Shown in pieces: positions 18,672 to 27,419 of a stretch of 64,000 bases of DNA; within the stretch, counting starts at the first letter, position 1; every line of letters begins with the position of its first letter. This DNA is from Labilibacter marinus. Lineage in GTDB: Bacteria; Bacteroidota; Bacteroidia; Bacteroidales; Marinilabiliaceae. The notes below the pieces were generated by a model, which worked only from the letters and a program-made list of their open reading frames with translations, made no database searches and had not been told where the DNA came from. Location of the stretch: assembly GCF_001659685.2 (NCBI RefSeq), contig NZ_LXYE02000030.1:62001-126000 (forward strand). The letters are read 5' to 3'. A program made the translations under genes and the position numbers.

Positions 18672-20784
18672 AACGATGAGAAATAAATTAAGTATTTACG
18701 TTGTAATTCTACTGTTAATGGCCACTACGGTAGGTGCGAAAAACGTTAAGTTATATAATAATATTCGCATACATGATAAAACAGAATCGCAAGCGGTAGC
18801 TTATGCACGCAAAGCATTACAGCAAGATTTTCAACGAAAATTTGGAACTTCGGTATCGCAAGAATCCGCCATTGATATTGTTCTAAACATCGATAAGGAT
18901 TGGAATGCCTTTGATAAATTCAAAATTGAAATAAATAGTGGAAAAATCAATTTTATCGGTTCCGATGAATTGGGCTTGCTTCATGGTATTTACACCTTTT
19001 CTGAGGATTATCTTGGCATCGACCCTTTTGTTTATTTCACGGATATTGTACCACAGCCTGTGTCTTCTATTCAAGTAAAGGCAGGTATTGTTACCTCAAA
19101 ACCATATACCTATAAACACCGTGTGTTTTTTGTAAACGATGAAGACTTAATTGTGGGATTTCAGATGGAAAAATTGGAATATGGTTTCAATCTAGAGTTC
19201 ATGGAGCATTTTTTTGAAACCATGTTGCGCCTTAAGATGACAGGAGTTATTCCTTCAACCTTAGTATTGGCCGATGAACCGCATCTTAAATTGGCTTCAG
19301 ATATGGGTTTATATATTGCCCAGCATCATGCCGAACCTGTTGGAAGTGTGCCTTTGTATTGGCCAAAGAATATACCTTATTCATGGTCTACACACAAGGA
19401 GCATTTTGTGAAATTCTGGCGAGATGCCATCGAACGACAAAAAGGTGAAAATGTCATTTGGACACTTAATTTCAGAGGTTATCTCGATGGTGCTTTTTGG
19501 CATAACGACCCCAATGTTTCGCATGATAGTCCACTCGCTGAGAAAGCAAAAGTGGTGAATGAAGTGATACAAACTCAATACGATTTAATCAAAGAAATCA
19601 CGGGTAACGAAACACCTTTGGTATGTGGTTATTTGTGGAGTGAATTGGGAGGTATGTATCGCGCGGGTTTACTAAAATATCCGCCGCAGACAATGATTCT
19701 ATTCTCCGACCAGGGCTATGGTGAATTCCCTAAAGGCACATGGGAATCTGCAAAAAAGACGAATCTAGGCAAAGGCGTTTACCAGCATGTTTCCTATCAC
19801 AACCGAAAAACACATCTACGCATTAACACTATTCACCCTGATATTCTACATCGGGAAATGGACTTGGCAATTAGTCATGGTCTTACAGATATGATTGTGC
19901 TAAATGTAGGCAATTTTAAAGAGAAGATATTCGGTGTGCAGCAAATGGTGAATTACATGAATGATTTCGATTCTTATAAAGAAAAACCTACTGGCGACTA
20001 TTATTTCGATTGGTATGTTAACGACAAGTTTGATTCTAGTTCGCCTGCTATTATTCAAAGCTACAAAGACTTTTTTGCCAATCAATTCGATTTAGGAGAC
20101 CCTGAACGAAAACCAGGAGATGAATGGTTTTTCTTTTACGTGGAGCAATTATTAAACATGGCCTACCAGAAGGAATTCGACGATAAATTTGTAAAGAAAG
20201 AATTTCCAGGCGATGGTCAAAAGGAGTTTCAGAAGCTAAAAGACTTTCATTCCAAAATGGATTTTATTCTTGATGCCTATGCGCAAATTTACCGTGCTAC
20301 TGGGTCAAAATGGTCTGTTTCTGTACAACATACTTTAGATGCCAAGAGTGCATTGTCGGGTGGAAGATTGAATTTTTATAATGTGGATATGGCATTACCA
20401 ACACAGAAAATGTTCCACTTAACCGCGATGGCTGCTGATTTCACGGAGTCTTTGAATTACTACCTCAACAAAGAATATCACAAGAGTCAATTGGCCGCTT
20501 ATGCCGCTTTGGAACATGCCAAAAAAGCCAATGAAATTGAAACAAAAATAGAACAAAACGGCTCTGGTAAATTCAAAGATTGGTACCGTTGGGATGAAAC
20601 AGCTTTAACCTATCGTATCGAAGAGGTGCTCGAAAACTACATGGCTCATGTGAAGGACCTCAAGTACTTCAACCTGGAATATAAAAACAGAAATAGTAAA
20701 ACACCAGGCATCCAACATAAATATCAACCCTTCTTTGAAAGCGAATACCAAAAGGAGCTTATTTATATGGAGAATGCAAAGTAG
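18664..20784 (+). CDS. GH115-like glycoside hydrolase (alpha-glucuronidase family)
   Basis: Signal peptide about 5-25. The early GLLHGIYTFSEDYLGIDPF segment, a RVFFVNDED segment, the ADEPHLKLASDMGLYIAQHHAEP stretch, the LFSDQGYGEFP strand and VSYHNRKTHLRINTI match the order of landmarks I associate with GH115 enzymes, which remove alpha-1,2-linked (4-O-methyl-)glucuronic acid. Length (706 aa) is shorter than most GH115 proteins, probably because a C-terminal domain is missing. The match is from memory of motifs, so the family call is moderate. It overlaps the upstream sulfatase by 8 bp. It suggests that the target glycan carries uronic-acid branches. Confidence 0.62.
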   Translation: MIKTMRNKLSIYVVILLLMATTVGAKNVKLYNNIRIHDKTESQAVAYARKALQQDFQRKFGTSVSQESAIDIVLNIDKDWNAFDKFKIEINSGKINFIGSDELGLLHGIYTFSEDYLGIDPFVYFTDIVPQPVSSIQVKAGIVTSKPYTYKHRVFFVNDEDLIVGFQMEKLEYGFNLEFMEHFFETMLRLKMTGVIPSTLVLADEPHLKLASDMGLYIAQHHAEPVGSVPLYWPKNIPYSWSTHKEHFVKFWRDAIERQKGENVIWTLNFRGYLDGAFWHNDPNVSHDSPLAEKAKVVNEVIQTQYDLIKEITGNETPLVCGYLWSELGGMYRAGLLKYPPQTMILFSDQGYGEFPKGTWESAKKTNLGKGVYQHVSYHNRKTHLRINTIHPDILHREMDLAISHGLTDMIVLNVGNFKEKIFGVQQMVNYMNDFDSYKEKPTGDYYFDWYVNDKFDSSSPAIIQSYKDFFANQFDLGDPERKPGDEWFFFYVEQLLNMAYQKEFDDKFVKKEFPGDGQKEFQKLKDFHSKMDFILDAYAQIYRATGSKWSVSVQHTLDAKSALSGGRLNFYNVDMALPTQKMFHLTAMAADFTESLNYYLNKEYHKSQLAAYAALEHAKKANEIETKIEQNGSGKFKDWYRWDETALTYRIEEVLENYMAHVKDLKYFNLEYKNRNSKTPGIQHKYQPFFESEYQKELIYMENAK

Positions 20785-20815
20785 TAGTACGAACATCAAG
20801 AAGAAAATCCTAAAA

Positions 20816-22381
20816 ATGAAAAATTCGATTCTACATATAGCACTGATTTTACTGCTTAGTTTTAGTGCACAGGCAGAAGTAAAAGTGGCCAATGTTTTTG
20901 GTAGCAAAATGGTACTACAGCGCAATCAAGCGAACCCAGTTTGGGGTACAGCCGATAAAAAAGAAACTGTAAAAGTTTCGATTGCTGGGCAGGTACATAC
21001 TACAACAACAGATAAAAACGGAAAGTGGAAAGTTAAACTCGATCCCATGAAAGCCGGGGGGCCTTTTACCATGACTGTCGAAGGCAAAAAAAACAAAATC
21101 ACTTTTGAAGATATTCTGGTTGGCGAAGTATGGATCTGCACCGGGCAATCAAACATGCAATGGAGTGTAGAAAACTCGAATCATTCCGACTTAGAGTTGC
21201 TTGCAGCAGACTATACCGAAATCAGGTTGTTCACCATTCCTTTGGTTGGAAACCCAGAGCCACAATCAGAAATAAGAGATTCTTTATGGTATGCTTGCAC
21301 ATCTGAATCATTACCTAAGTTCTCAGCCGCAGGGTATTTCTTTGGTAAACAACTGCATAAAATATTGGGTGTTCCGGTAGGTTTGATAAATGCGTCGTGG
21401 GGAGCATCTTCCCTAGAAACATGGATTCCGCGTGATGCCATTGAAGAGAATTATGCGCATAAGGAGTTTTTGGAGGATTGGGATTGGCGCATCTCTCAAT
21501 TTTCAGACCAAATGATTATTGATTACACCAAAGAATACAAAGCGTGGGAAGAAGCAGGGAAGCCAGGTAAGAAAATGCGTCCACCCAGAGATATTCGTAT
21601 TGCACAAAACCGACCAGCCAATGGTTACAACGGAGTAATTCACCCTGTAGTAGGGTACGGAATTAGAGGTTCCATTTGGTGTCAGGGCGAAAGTAACCTT
21701 GGGCGTGGTGACCAGTATAGTGATTTATTTCCAATCATGATAAACGCTTGGAGAGAGCGATGGCAACAGGGCGACTTCCCGTTTTACTGGGTTCAAATTT
21801 CCAGCATGAAAGAACCCGATGTAGCGCCAAAGATTAGCTCGTGGGCTGAATTACGTGAAGCCATGTCTAAAACCCTTTCATTACCTAAAACTGGAGAAGT
21901 GATTTCAATGGATGTGGGAGAAGGCAACGACATTCACTACCGAAACAAACAGGAAATAGGTAAGCGTTTAGCGCGATTGGCTTTGGATGAAACCTATGGG
22001 TATGATATTGTTGGCAAAAGTCCGCGTTATCAATCCATGGAGATAAAAGGCAACAAAATCGTCATTACCTTTAAAAATGTGGATAAAGGCTTGTATGCAT
22101 TCAATTCCAACACCATCAAAGGATTTGCCATTGCCAGCTCCGACCAGAAGTTTGTTTGGGCAGATGCTAAAATTATCAGCAAAAATCAGGTAGAGATATC
22201 ATCCACTCAAATCAAAAATCCAGTGGCGGTTCGTTATGCCTGGTCTGATATGCCAGTTTGTAATTTGTACGACCGAAACAGTTTACCCGTGGCTTGTTTC
22301 AGAACCGACAAATGGCCCATTGCCTCTGAAGGCAAAATTAAAGCACAGTACCGATATCAATTCGATCACTCTAAAAAATAA
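20816..22381 (+). CDS. Sialate O-acetylesterase-like SGNH carbohydrate esterase
   Basis: Start taken at ATG 20816, where a clean signal peptide begins (MKNSILHIALILLLSFSAQA). The in-frame ATG at 20735 would overlap the previous gene and has no signal. A beta-sandwich (about 22-98) precedes GEVWICTGQSNM, whose Ser112 is the predicted nucleophile, and WCQGESN carries a conserved block of the family. Expected to remove O-acetyl groups from sugars. In this cluster the substrate is more likely an acetylated plant or algal glycan than sialic acid. Length (521 aa) is usual. It lies 31 bp after the GH115-like gene and 31 bp before the GH43-type gene. Confidence 0.85.
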   Translation: MKNSILHIALILLLSFSAQAEVKVANVFGSKMVLQRNQANPVWGTADKKETVKVSIAGQVHTTTTDKNGKWKVKLDPMKAGGPFTMTVEGKKNKITFEDILVGEVWICTGQSNMQWSVENSNHSDLELLAADYTEIRLFTIPLVGNPEPQSEIRDSLWYACTSESLPKFSAAGYFFGKQLHKILGVPVGLINASWGASSLETWIPRDAIEENYAHKEFLEDWDWRISQFSDQMIIDYTKEYKAWEEAGKPGKKMRPPRDIRIAQNRPANGYNGVIHPVVGYGIRGSIWCQGESNLGRGDQYSDLFPIMINAWRERWQQGDFPFYWVQISSMKEPDVAPKISSWAELREAMSKTLSLPKTGEVISMDVGEGNDIHYRNKQEIGKRLARLALDETYGYDIVGKSPRYQSMEIKGNKIVITFKNVDKGLYAFNSNTIKGFAIASSDQKFVWADAKIISKNQVEISSTQIKNPVAVRYAWSDMPVCNLYDRNSLPVACFRTDKWPIASEGKIKAQYRYQFDHSKK

Positions 22382-22412
22382 CATTGATATATAGCATCTA
22401 AAATCAATCTAA

Positions 22413-23399
22413 ATGAAAGCTGTTCGATATAAAATATTGTTTACTATAGGGCTTGCACTATGTACACAACTAGCCCTTGCCCAAACAAATAAAGTGTTGG
22501 TGCCCAAACAGGCCAACAACTATGTTAAAATTTATCATCCCGATGGAGATTATTTTTTTGGTCCTGATACAAAAGAGCTGAAAGAAGGTGAATGGTATGA
22601 TAGATGGATTCCTAATGACCATTGCTTTGTGAAACATACCGATGGATTATGGCATATTTTTGGAATCACTCATCCATATACCGATCCTAAGTTGGGCAAT
22701 ATTCACCAAGGAGAAAATGCTTCCTTTCATGCAATTTCTACGGTTACGGATTTTAAAAAATCAATTGAAGTAGATCACTATGTTGATAAGCCCAAAATAC
22801 TTCCTCCCAAAGAACGACCAGGTGAAATCAATGCAAATCATGCGCCTTACATTGTAAAAAAAGGAGGATTGTATTACATGGTTTATGGTCATAGCCCCAT
22901 ACGTTTGGCAACTTCTCCTGATTTGTATAAGTGGACTCCACGAGGTTCTTTATTCGAAGAAGAACAGGGGGCGCGCGACCCTAATTTAATTCTTTACGAT
23001 GGTACTTATTATATGACGTATTGTTCTGAAAAATGCGTACGCATGCGAACTTCGAAGGATCTGATTGATTGGAGTGATGCCAAAACGGTTCTAACCACCA
23101 ACGAGTTTGATCCAGAATCACCTTCCATTATTCTTCATAACAACACCTTTTATCTTTTTGTGTGTTCATGGAAAAAAGGGCAGTGGGATCGTGTGAGTTT
23201 AATGGGCGCCTATACACATCATGCCCATGTTTATGCTTCTAATGATATCACTAACTTTGGAATTGATGACGAAAAAGAAATAACCATATTAAATGCGCAT
23301 GCACCTGAGATTTTTCAAGGGGAAGATGGACAATGGTATATCTCAAGTGTGGTATACCCGGATATGGGAGTTAGTATCGATAAATTAGAATGGGAATAA
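22413..23399 (+). CDS. GH43-type five-bladed propeller glycosidase
   Basis: Signal peptide about 1-24 (ALAQ). Repeated blades show the GH43/GH32/GH130 fold: DHCFVKHTDGLWHIFGIT, APYIVKKGGLYYMVYG, ARDPNLILYDGTYYMTYCSE and DPESPSIILHNNTFYLFVCSW. The ARDP motif and an ESP-type motif are plausible catalytic elements. A family number cannot be fixed without a search. Length (328 aa) fits a single catalytic propeller without accessory domain. Probably releases terminal sugars in the periplasm. Confidence 0.7.
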   Translation: MKAVRYKILFTIGLALCTQLALAQTNKVLVPKQANNYVKIYHPDGDYFFGPDTKELKEGEWYDRWIPNDHCFVKHTDGLWHIFGITHPYTDPKLGNIHQGENASFHAISTVTDFKKSIEVDHYVDKPKILPPKERPGEINANHAPYIVKKGGLYYMVYGHSPIRLATSPDLYKWTPRGSLFEEEQGARDPNLILYDGTYYMTYCSEKCVRMRTSKDLIDWSDAKTVLTTNEFDPESPSIILHNNTFYLFVCSWKKGQWDRVSLMGAYTHHAHVYASNDITNFGIDDEKEITILNAHAPEIFQGEDGQWYISSVVYPDMGVSIDKLEWE

Positions 23400-23421
23400 G
23401 TAAAACAATAAAACTGTAGTT

Positions 23422-24606
23422 ATGCATAACCTAGTTAAAAGTATTGTAATAGTTTTCATGATTGTGGTGCTGGTATCTTGCTCACAAGAAATACCAAAAG
23501 GAACCTTTGCCTATGATTTAAATTTTCTTGAACGGCATCAAAAAGTGATAACTCTTTCTACTAACAATAAAAAGAGTCAAATTATTGTTTTGCCAGAATT
23601 GCAGGGAAGGGTGATTACTAGCACTGCAGCAGGTTTACAAGGCAATAGCTACGGCTGGATGCATTACGACCTGATTTCTTCTGGTAAATTCGAAGAACAC
23701 TATAATCCTTTTGGCGGAGAAGACCGATTTTGGATAGGTCCAGAAGGAGGACAATACTCAATCTTCTTTAAAAATGGAACTGACTTTACTTTTGAGAATT
23801 GGTATACACCCAAAGCTATAGATACGGAACCTTTTGATATTATCAATCAGTCGGAAAAAGAAGTCTCTTTTAATAAAAAAATGCATTTGGTAAATTATCA
23901 GGATTTCGAATTTGATATTGAGGTAAATCGTACCGTATCTATCTTTAATAAAAAACAGGTTGAAAATGACTTGGGTGTAATTCTCTCCGACCAAGTCGAT
24001 TTTGTTGCTTATCAATCCCATAATGAAATTACGAATACTGGAACTCAGGAATGGACGAAAGAAAACGGCTTATTATCCATTTGGATTTTAGGTATGTTTA
24101 TGCCTTCGGAGAATACGACTGTTATTCTTCCATATAAAGATTCTTTGGCTTTAAATACATCGTATTTTGGTACTATTCCACCAGAAAAACTGACTATAAC
24201 AGATAAGCATGTAATGTATAAAGGTGATGGTAAATGCAGGTTTAAGATGGGATTACCACCGCAAAATGCTATGCCTTATATTGGAAGTTACGATGCCAAA
24301 AATAGTATACTTACCATAGTAAGTTACTCTTTTGCAGGTGATACTAATTATGTAAATTCAGTTTGGCGAAAAACCGACAATCCATACGGAGGGGATGTGG
24401 TTAATTCTTATAATGATGGACCATTGGAGGGAGGTACTCACTTTGGAGGTTTTTATGAACTTGAAACATCATCAAGTGCTAAAGAATTAAAACCTGGAGA
24501 GAATATAAAGCATATACACAAAACGTATCATTTTGAGGGTGATTTTGATGCATTAAACAGTATCTCAAAGCAACTATTACAAAAGGATCTTATAAGTATT
24601 AAATAG
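23422..24606 (+). CDS. Lipoprotein with mutarotase-like beta-sandwich, probably DUF6786
   Basis: Starts with a lipoprotein signal (VVLVSC, Cys20). The body is beta-rich, with VLPELQGRVITSTAAG, NPFGGEDRFWIGPEGGQYSIFF and TFENWYTPKAID, which I associate with the DUF6786 family of aldose-epimerase-like folds. The family name is from memory. The function of DUF6786 proteins is not established. In this cluster it could bind or isomerise a released sugar at the membrane surface. It lies 22 bp after the GH43-type gene and 20 bp before the second DUF1080 gene, so it should be co-transcribed with both. Confidence 0.6.
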   Translation: MHNLVKSIVIVFMIVVLVSCSQEIPKGTFAYDLNFLERHQKVITLSTNNKKSQIIVLPELQGRVITSTAAGLQGNSYGWMHYDLISSGKFEEHYNPFGGEDRFWIGPEGGQYSIFFKNGTDFTFENWYTPKAIDTEPFDIINQSEKEVSFNKKMHLVNYQDFEFDIEVNRTVSIFNKKQVENDLGVILSDQVDFVAYQSHNEITNTGTQEWTKENGLLSIWILGMFMPSENTTVILPYKDSLALNTSYFGTIPPEKLTITDKHVMYKGDGKCRFKMGLPPQNAMPYIGSYDAKNSILTIVSYSFAGDTNYVNSVWRKTDNPYGGDVVNSYNDGPLEGGTHFGGFYELETSSSAKELKPGENIKHIHKTYHFEGDFDALNSISKQLLQKDLISIK

Positions 24607-24626
24607 CACCTATAGAATAAGATAAA

Positions 24627-25424
24627 ATGAGAAAACTACAGATATTATTGCTTCTGTGCATTGTTCTGATATGCAGTAATTGCCAGAATACAACACAACC
24701 AAACACAAATAAGGAAAATTGGCAGGTACTTTTTAATGGAAAAGATCTGGATGGATGGGTGGTAAAACTCAATCACCACGAGATGGGTGATAATTACGCC
24801 AATACCTTTAGGGTGGTGGATAGTGTTATTCAGGTTAACTACGATGGGTACACTGAGTTTGGCGAACGCTTTGGGCATCTTTATTATAGACAGCCTTTTT
24901 CTACTTATCATCTTAAATTTGAGTATCGATTTACAGAGCAATGGATGGATGAAGCACCTGTGTTTGCCTTCAGGAATAGTGGTATCATGTTTCATTCGCA
25001 AAGTCCACATTCCATTTTAAAAGACCAACGCTGGCCTATCGCTTTAGAGTTTCAATTCTTGGCTGAGGAAACCAAAGGTGAACCTAGATCAACAGGTAAT
25101 GCTTGTACGCCAGGAACAAATATTTTTATGGACGGAAAACTCATTACAAAACATGTCATTCTATCCTCTGCTAAAACCTACCCATGGAATCAGTGGGTAA
25201 GTGGTGAGCTCATAGTAAATAAAGACAACAGTATGATTCATATTGTAAATGGTGATACTGTTTTGCAATACCAAAAGCCAATGATAGGAGGCAAAATATT
25301 AACGGATTGTGATTCTACAATTTGGATAGAGGATAAAGAAGTTACTGAAGGTTACATCGGGCTTCAGGCAGAAGGGCAAGGAGTTGAGTTTAGAGATATT
25401 AGAATTAAAGATCTTTCAAAATAG
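24627..25424 (+). CDS. DUF1080 protein, probable lipoprotein (second copy)
   Basis: N-terminus MRKLQILLLLCIVLICSNCQ looks like a lipoprotein signal although the lipobox is imperfect. The DUF1080 core is visible: WQVLFNGKDLDGWVVK near residue 32, FGHLYYRQPFSTYHLKFEYRF, RNSGIMFHSQSP, LEFQFLAEE, and a final VEFRDIRIKDL strand. It belongs to the 3-keto-disaccharide hydrolase family and shares only landmarks with the other copy at 10024. It is followed by a sulfatase after 47 bp. The likely role is cleavage or binding of oxidised sugars at the cell envelope. Confidence 0.83.
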   Translation: MRKLQILLLLCIVLICSNCQNTTQPNTNKENWQVLFNGKDLDGWVVKLNHHEMGDNYANTFRVVDSVIQVNYDGYTEFGERFGHLYYRQPFSTYHLKFEYRFTEQWMDEAPVFAFRNSGIMFHSQSPHSILKDQRWPIALEFQFLAEETKGEPRSTGNACTPGTNIFMDGKLITKHVILSSAKTYPWNQWVSGELIVNKDNSMIHIVNGDTVLQYQKPMIGGKILTDCDSTIWIEDKEVTEGYIGLQAEGQGVEFRDIRIKDLSK

Positions 25425-25471
25425 AAGGTGTTTTATAAACAGGAGAATGATTTAATTATAAATATAAAAAG

Positions 25472-27289
25472 ATGATACAAATTAAGCACTTTGTAGCTAT
25501 AGTAGTTGCAATTTTTTTAGTGTTCGCAAACAATGCGCAAGCTTCCAACAAACAAAAGCCTAATGTTATTTTAATTATTACCGATGATCAAGGATATGGT
25601 GATGTGGCAGCTTTGGGTAATAAGATAATAAAGACGCCTCAAATGGATAAGCTTTATAAAGAAGGAGTTCGTTTAACCAACTTTCATGCAGGAACTACTT
25701 GCGCACCTAGTCGTTCTGGTTTAATGACAGGAGCCGAGGGAAATCGTGCAGGTGTATGGCATACCATTGGTGGATGCAGCCTGATGCGCGAGAAGTTTAC
25801 CATTATGCCGCAGGTTTTTAAACAGAACGGTTACTCCACAGCTATGTATGGTAAGTGGCACTTAGGCGATGAATATCCTTATCGTCCAGAAGATCGTGGC
25901 TTTGACGAAACGGTTGTTCACGGTGCTGGTGGTGTAGGGCAAACTCCTGATTATTGGAATAACGATTATTTTGATGATACCTATTGGCACAATGGAACAC
26001 CTCAAAAATATAAAGGTTATTGTACCGATGTATTTTTCTCTGAAGCCATCGATTATATCGAAACGAAGAAAGACGAACCTTTCTTTGTGTACATTTCTCC
26101 AAATGCTCCTCATGGCCCTTATAATGTTCCCGAAACGTATTTTAATCGTTATAAAAATGAGCCTTTGCTGAATGAAACGCAAAAAGCCTATTATGGTATG
26201 ATTACCAATATTGATGATAACATAGCCAAGTTGGAGCAAAAACTTGAAGAACTTGGAATTAAAGATAATACTATACTAATTTTCACCACGGATAATGGCG
26301 CAGCCTGGCATACAATTAAAGATGGTAAAAGCAAATATGTTTATAATGCGGGTATGAATGGTTATAAAGGTTCGCCGTACGAAGGAGGACATCGTGTCCC
26401 TTTCTTTATCCGTTGGAAAGATGGCAATATCGTAGGAGGTCATGATGTGAGTCAGTTAGCCATGAATTTTGATATTTTGCCAACCTTAATTGCTTTGTGC
26501 GGAATGAATAACCATCCTAATACAGGACGTGATGGACGTGATTTAACACCACTTATAAGGCAAGAAGTTAAAGATTGGCCTCACCGCTATTGTGTGGTTG
26601 ATAACAATCGCTTGCAACAACCTGAAAAATGGCGACAAAGTGCAGTTATGGATGACAACTGGCGTTTAATTAATGGGAAAAAGTTATACGACTTAAGCAA
26701 AGATCCTGGACAGAAGAATGACATTGCCAAAAAGCATCCTGCAAAGGTAAAAGAAATGCGTTCTGCCTATGAGCAGTGGTGGTCTTATACTTCTCGTGAA
26801 TTTGGTCGTTTTGAGGCCTATAAGATTGGCGCGACGGATCATACAGAATCTGTTTTAACAGCGCACGATTTGCATACTTTCTCCCCAATAACATGGAGCC
26901 AAACTTATATCAGAGATCCGTACTTTGGAAAAAAACCTGCGTTGGGAACAGGTTATTGGATGATTGACATTCAACAAGAGGGTGAATATGAAATTGAACT
27001 AAGAAGATGGCCGCGAGAATCAGGTTTAGGTTTTGATGACACCACTGTTCAATTAAATACTAGAACACCTTGGATGGATATTAGGCCTGCAGGAATAAAG
27101 GTTGAAATTAAAAAAGCTATACTTAATATTGAAGGTATTCATATGGAAGAAAAGGTGGATATGACGAAGGATAATGTGAGCTTTAAAGCTTATTTATGCG
27201 AGGGAAGGCAGCATCTAGAGGCTTCTTTTATTGATGAAGACGATAAAGAATTCTCGGCTTTTTATGTGTATATCAGGCGAATCGATTAA
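25472..27289 (+). CDS. S1-family sulfatase with C-terminal beta-domain
   Basis: Signal peptide about 1-25 (NAQAS). LIITDDQGYGDV supplies Asp38-Asp39, Cys77-Ala-Pro-Ser-Arg81 is a canonical formylglycine motif, and YGKWHLGDE, FTTDNGAAW and YEGGHRVPF follow. At 605 aa it is longer than its neighbours. The extra 140 residues (about 465-605) are beta-rich and include GTGYWMIDIQQEGEYEIELRRWP, possibly a carbohydrate-binding or oligomerisation domain. The domain is inference from strand pattern. A 130-bp gap with a short palindrome separates it from the last sulfatase. Confidence 0.92.
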   Translation: MIQIKHFVAIVVAIFLVFANNAQASNKQKPNVILIITDDQGYGDVAALGNKIIKTPQMDKLYKEGVRLTNFHAGTTCAPSRSGLMTGAEGNRAGVWHTIGGCSLMREKFTIMPQVFKQNGYSTAMYGKWHLGDEYPYRPEDRGFDETVVHGAGGVGQTPDYWNNDYFDDTYWHNGTPQKYKGYCTDVFFSEAIDYIETKKDEPFFVYISPNAPHGPYNVPETYFNRYKNEPLLNETQKAYYGMITNIDDNIAKLEQKLEELGIKDNTILIFTTDNGAAWHTIKDGKSKYVYNAGMNGYKGSPYEGGHRVPFFIRWKDGNIVGGHDVSQLAMNFDILPTLIALCGMNNHPNTGRDGRDLTPLIRQEVKDWPHRYCVVDNNRLQQPEKWRQSAVMDDNWRLINGKKLYDLSKDPGQKNDIAKKHPAKVKEMRSAYEQWWSYTSREFGRFEAYKIGATDHTESVLTAHDLHTFSPITWSQTYIRDPYFGKKPALGTGYWMIDIQQEGEYEIELRRWPRESGLGFDDTTVQLNTRTPWMDIRPAGIKVEIKKAILNIEGIHMEEKVDMTKDNVSFKAYLCEGRQHLEASFIDEDDKEFSAFYVYIRRID

Positions 27290-27364
27290 GCCTAATTGGA
27301 GCTTAAGAGATTAACAGGTTAGTAAAATATAAAGGTATAAGAAAAAACACAGAATCTCGATGCC

Positions 27365-27383
27365 CCTGCCTGCTGCAGGCAGG
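27365..27383. repeat. Near-perfect short palindrome CCTGCCTGC-T-GCAGGCAGG
   Basis: Two 9-bp arms around one base lie just upstream of the fifth sulfatase gene. Similar CCTGCC...GGCAGG palindromes are common in Bacteroidota intergenic DNA and behave like REP elements. An ATG at 27360 in frame with the sulfatase would translate this palindrome as MPLPAAGR, so the downstream ATG at 27420 is preferred as the start. Confidence 0.7.
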
Positions 27384-27419
27384 TCGGTGTTCAGCAGTAT
27401 AACTGTAAAATTAAAACAA

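Noticed and set aside
20735-20815. Longer N-terminus for the sialate O-acetylesterase-like protein
   Set aside because: It would overlap the previous gene by 50 bp and bury the signal peptide; ATG at 20816 gives a normal signal.
27360-27419. Longer N-terminus for the fifth sulfatase
   Set aside because: It would translate a REP-like palindrome and place 20 residues before the signal peptide.
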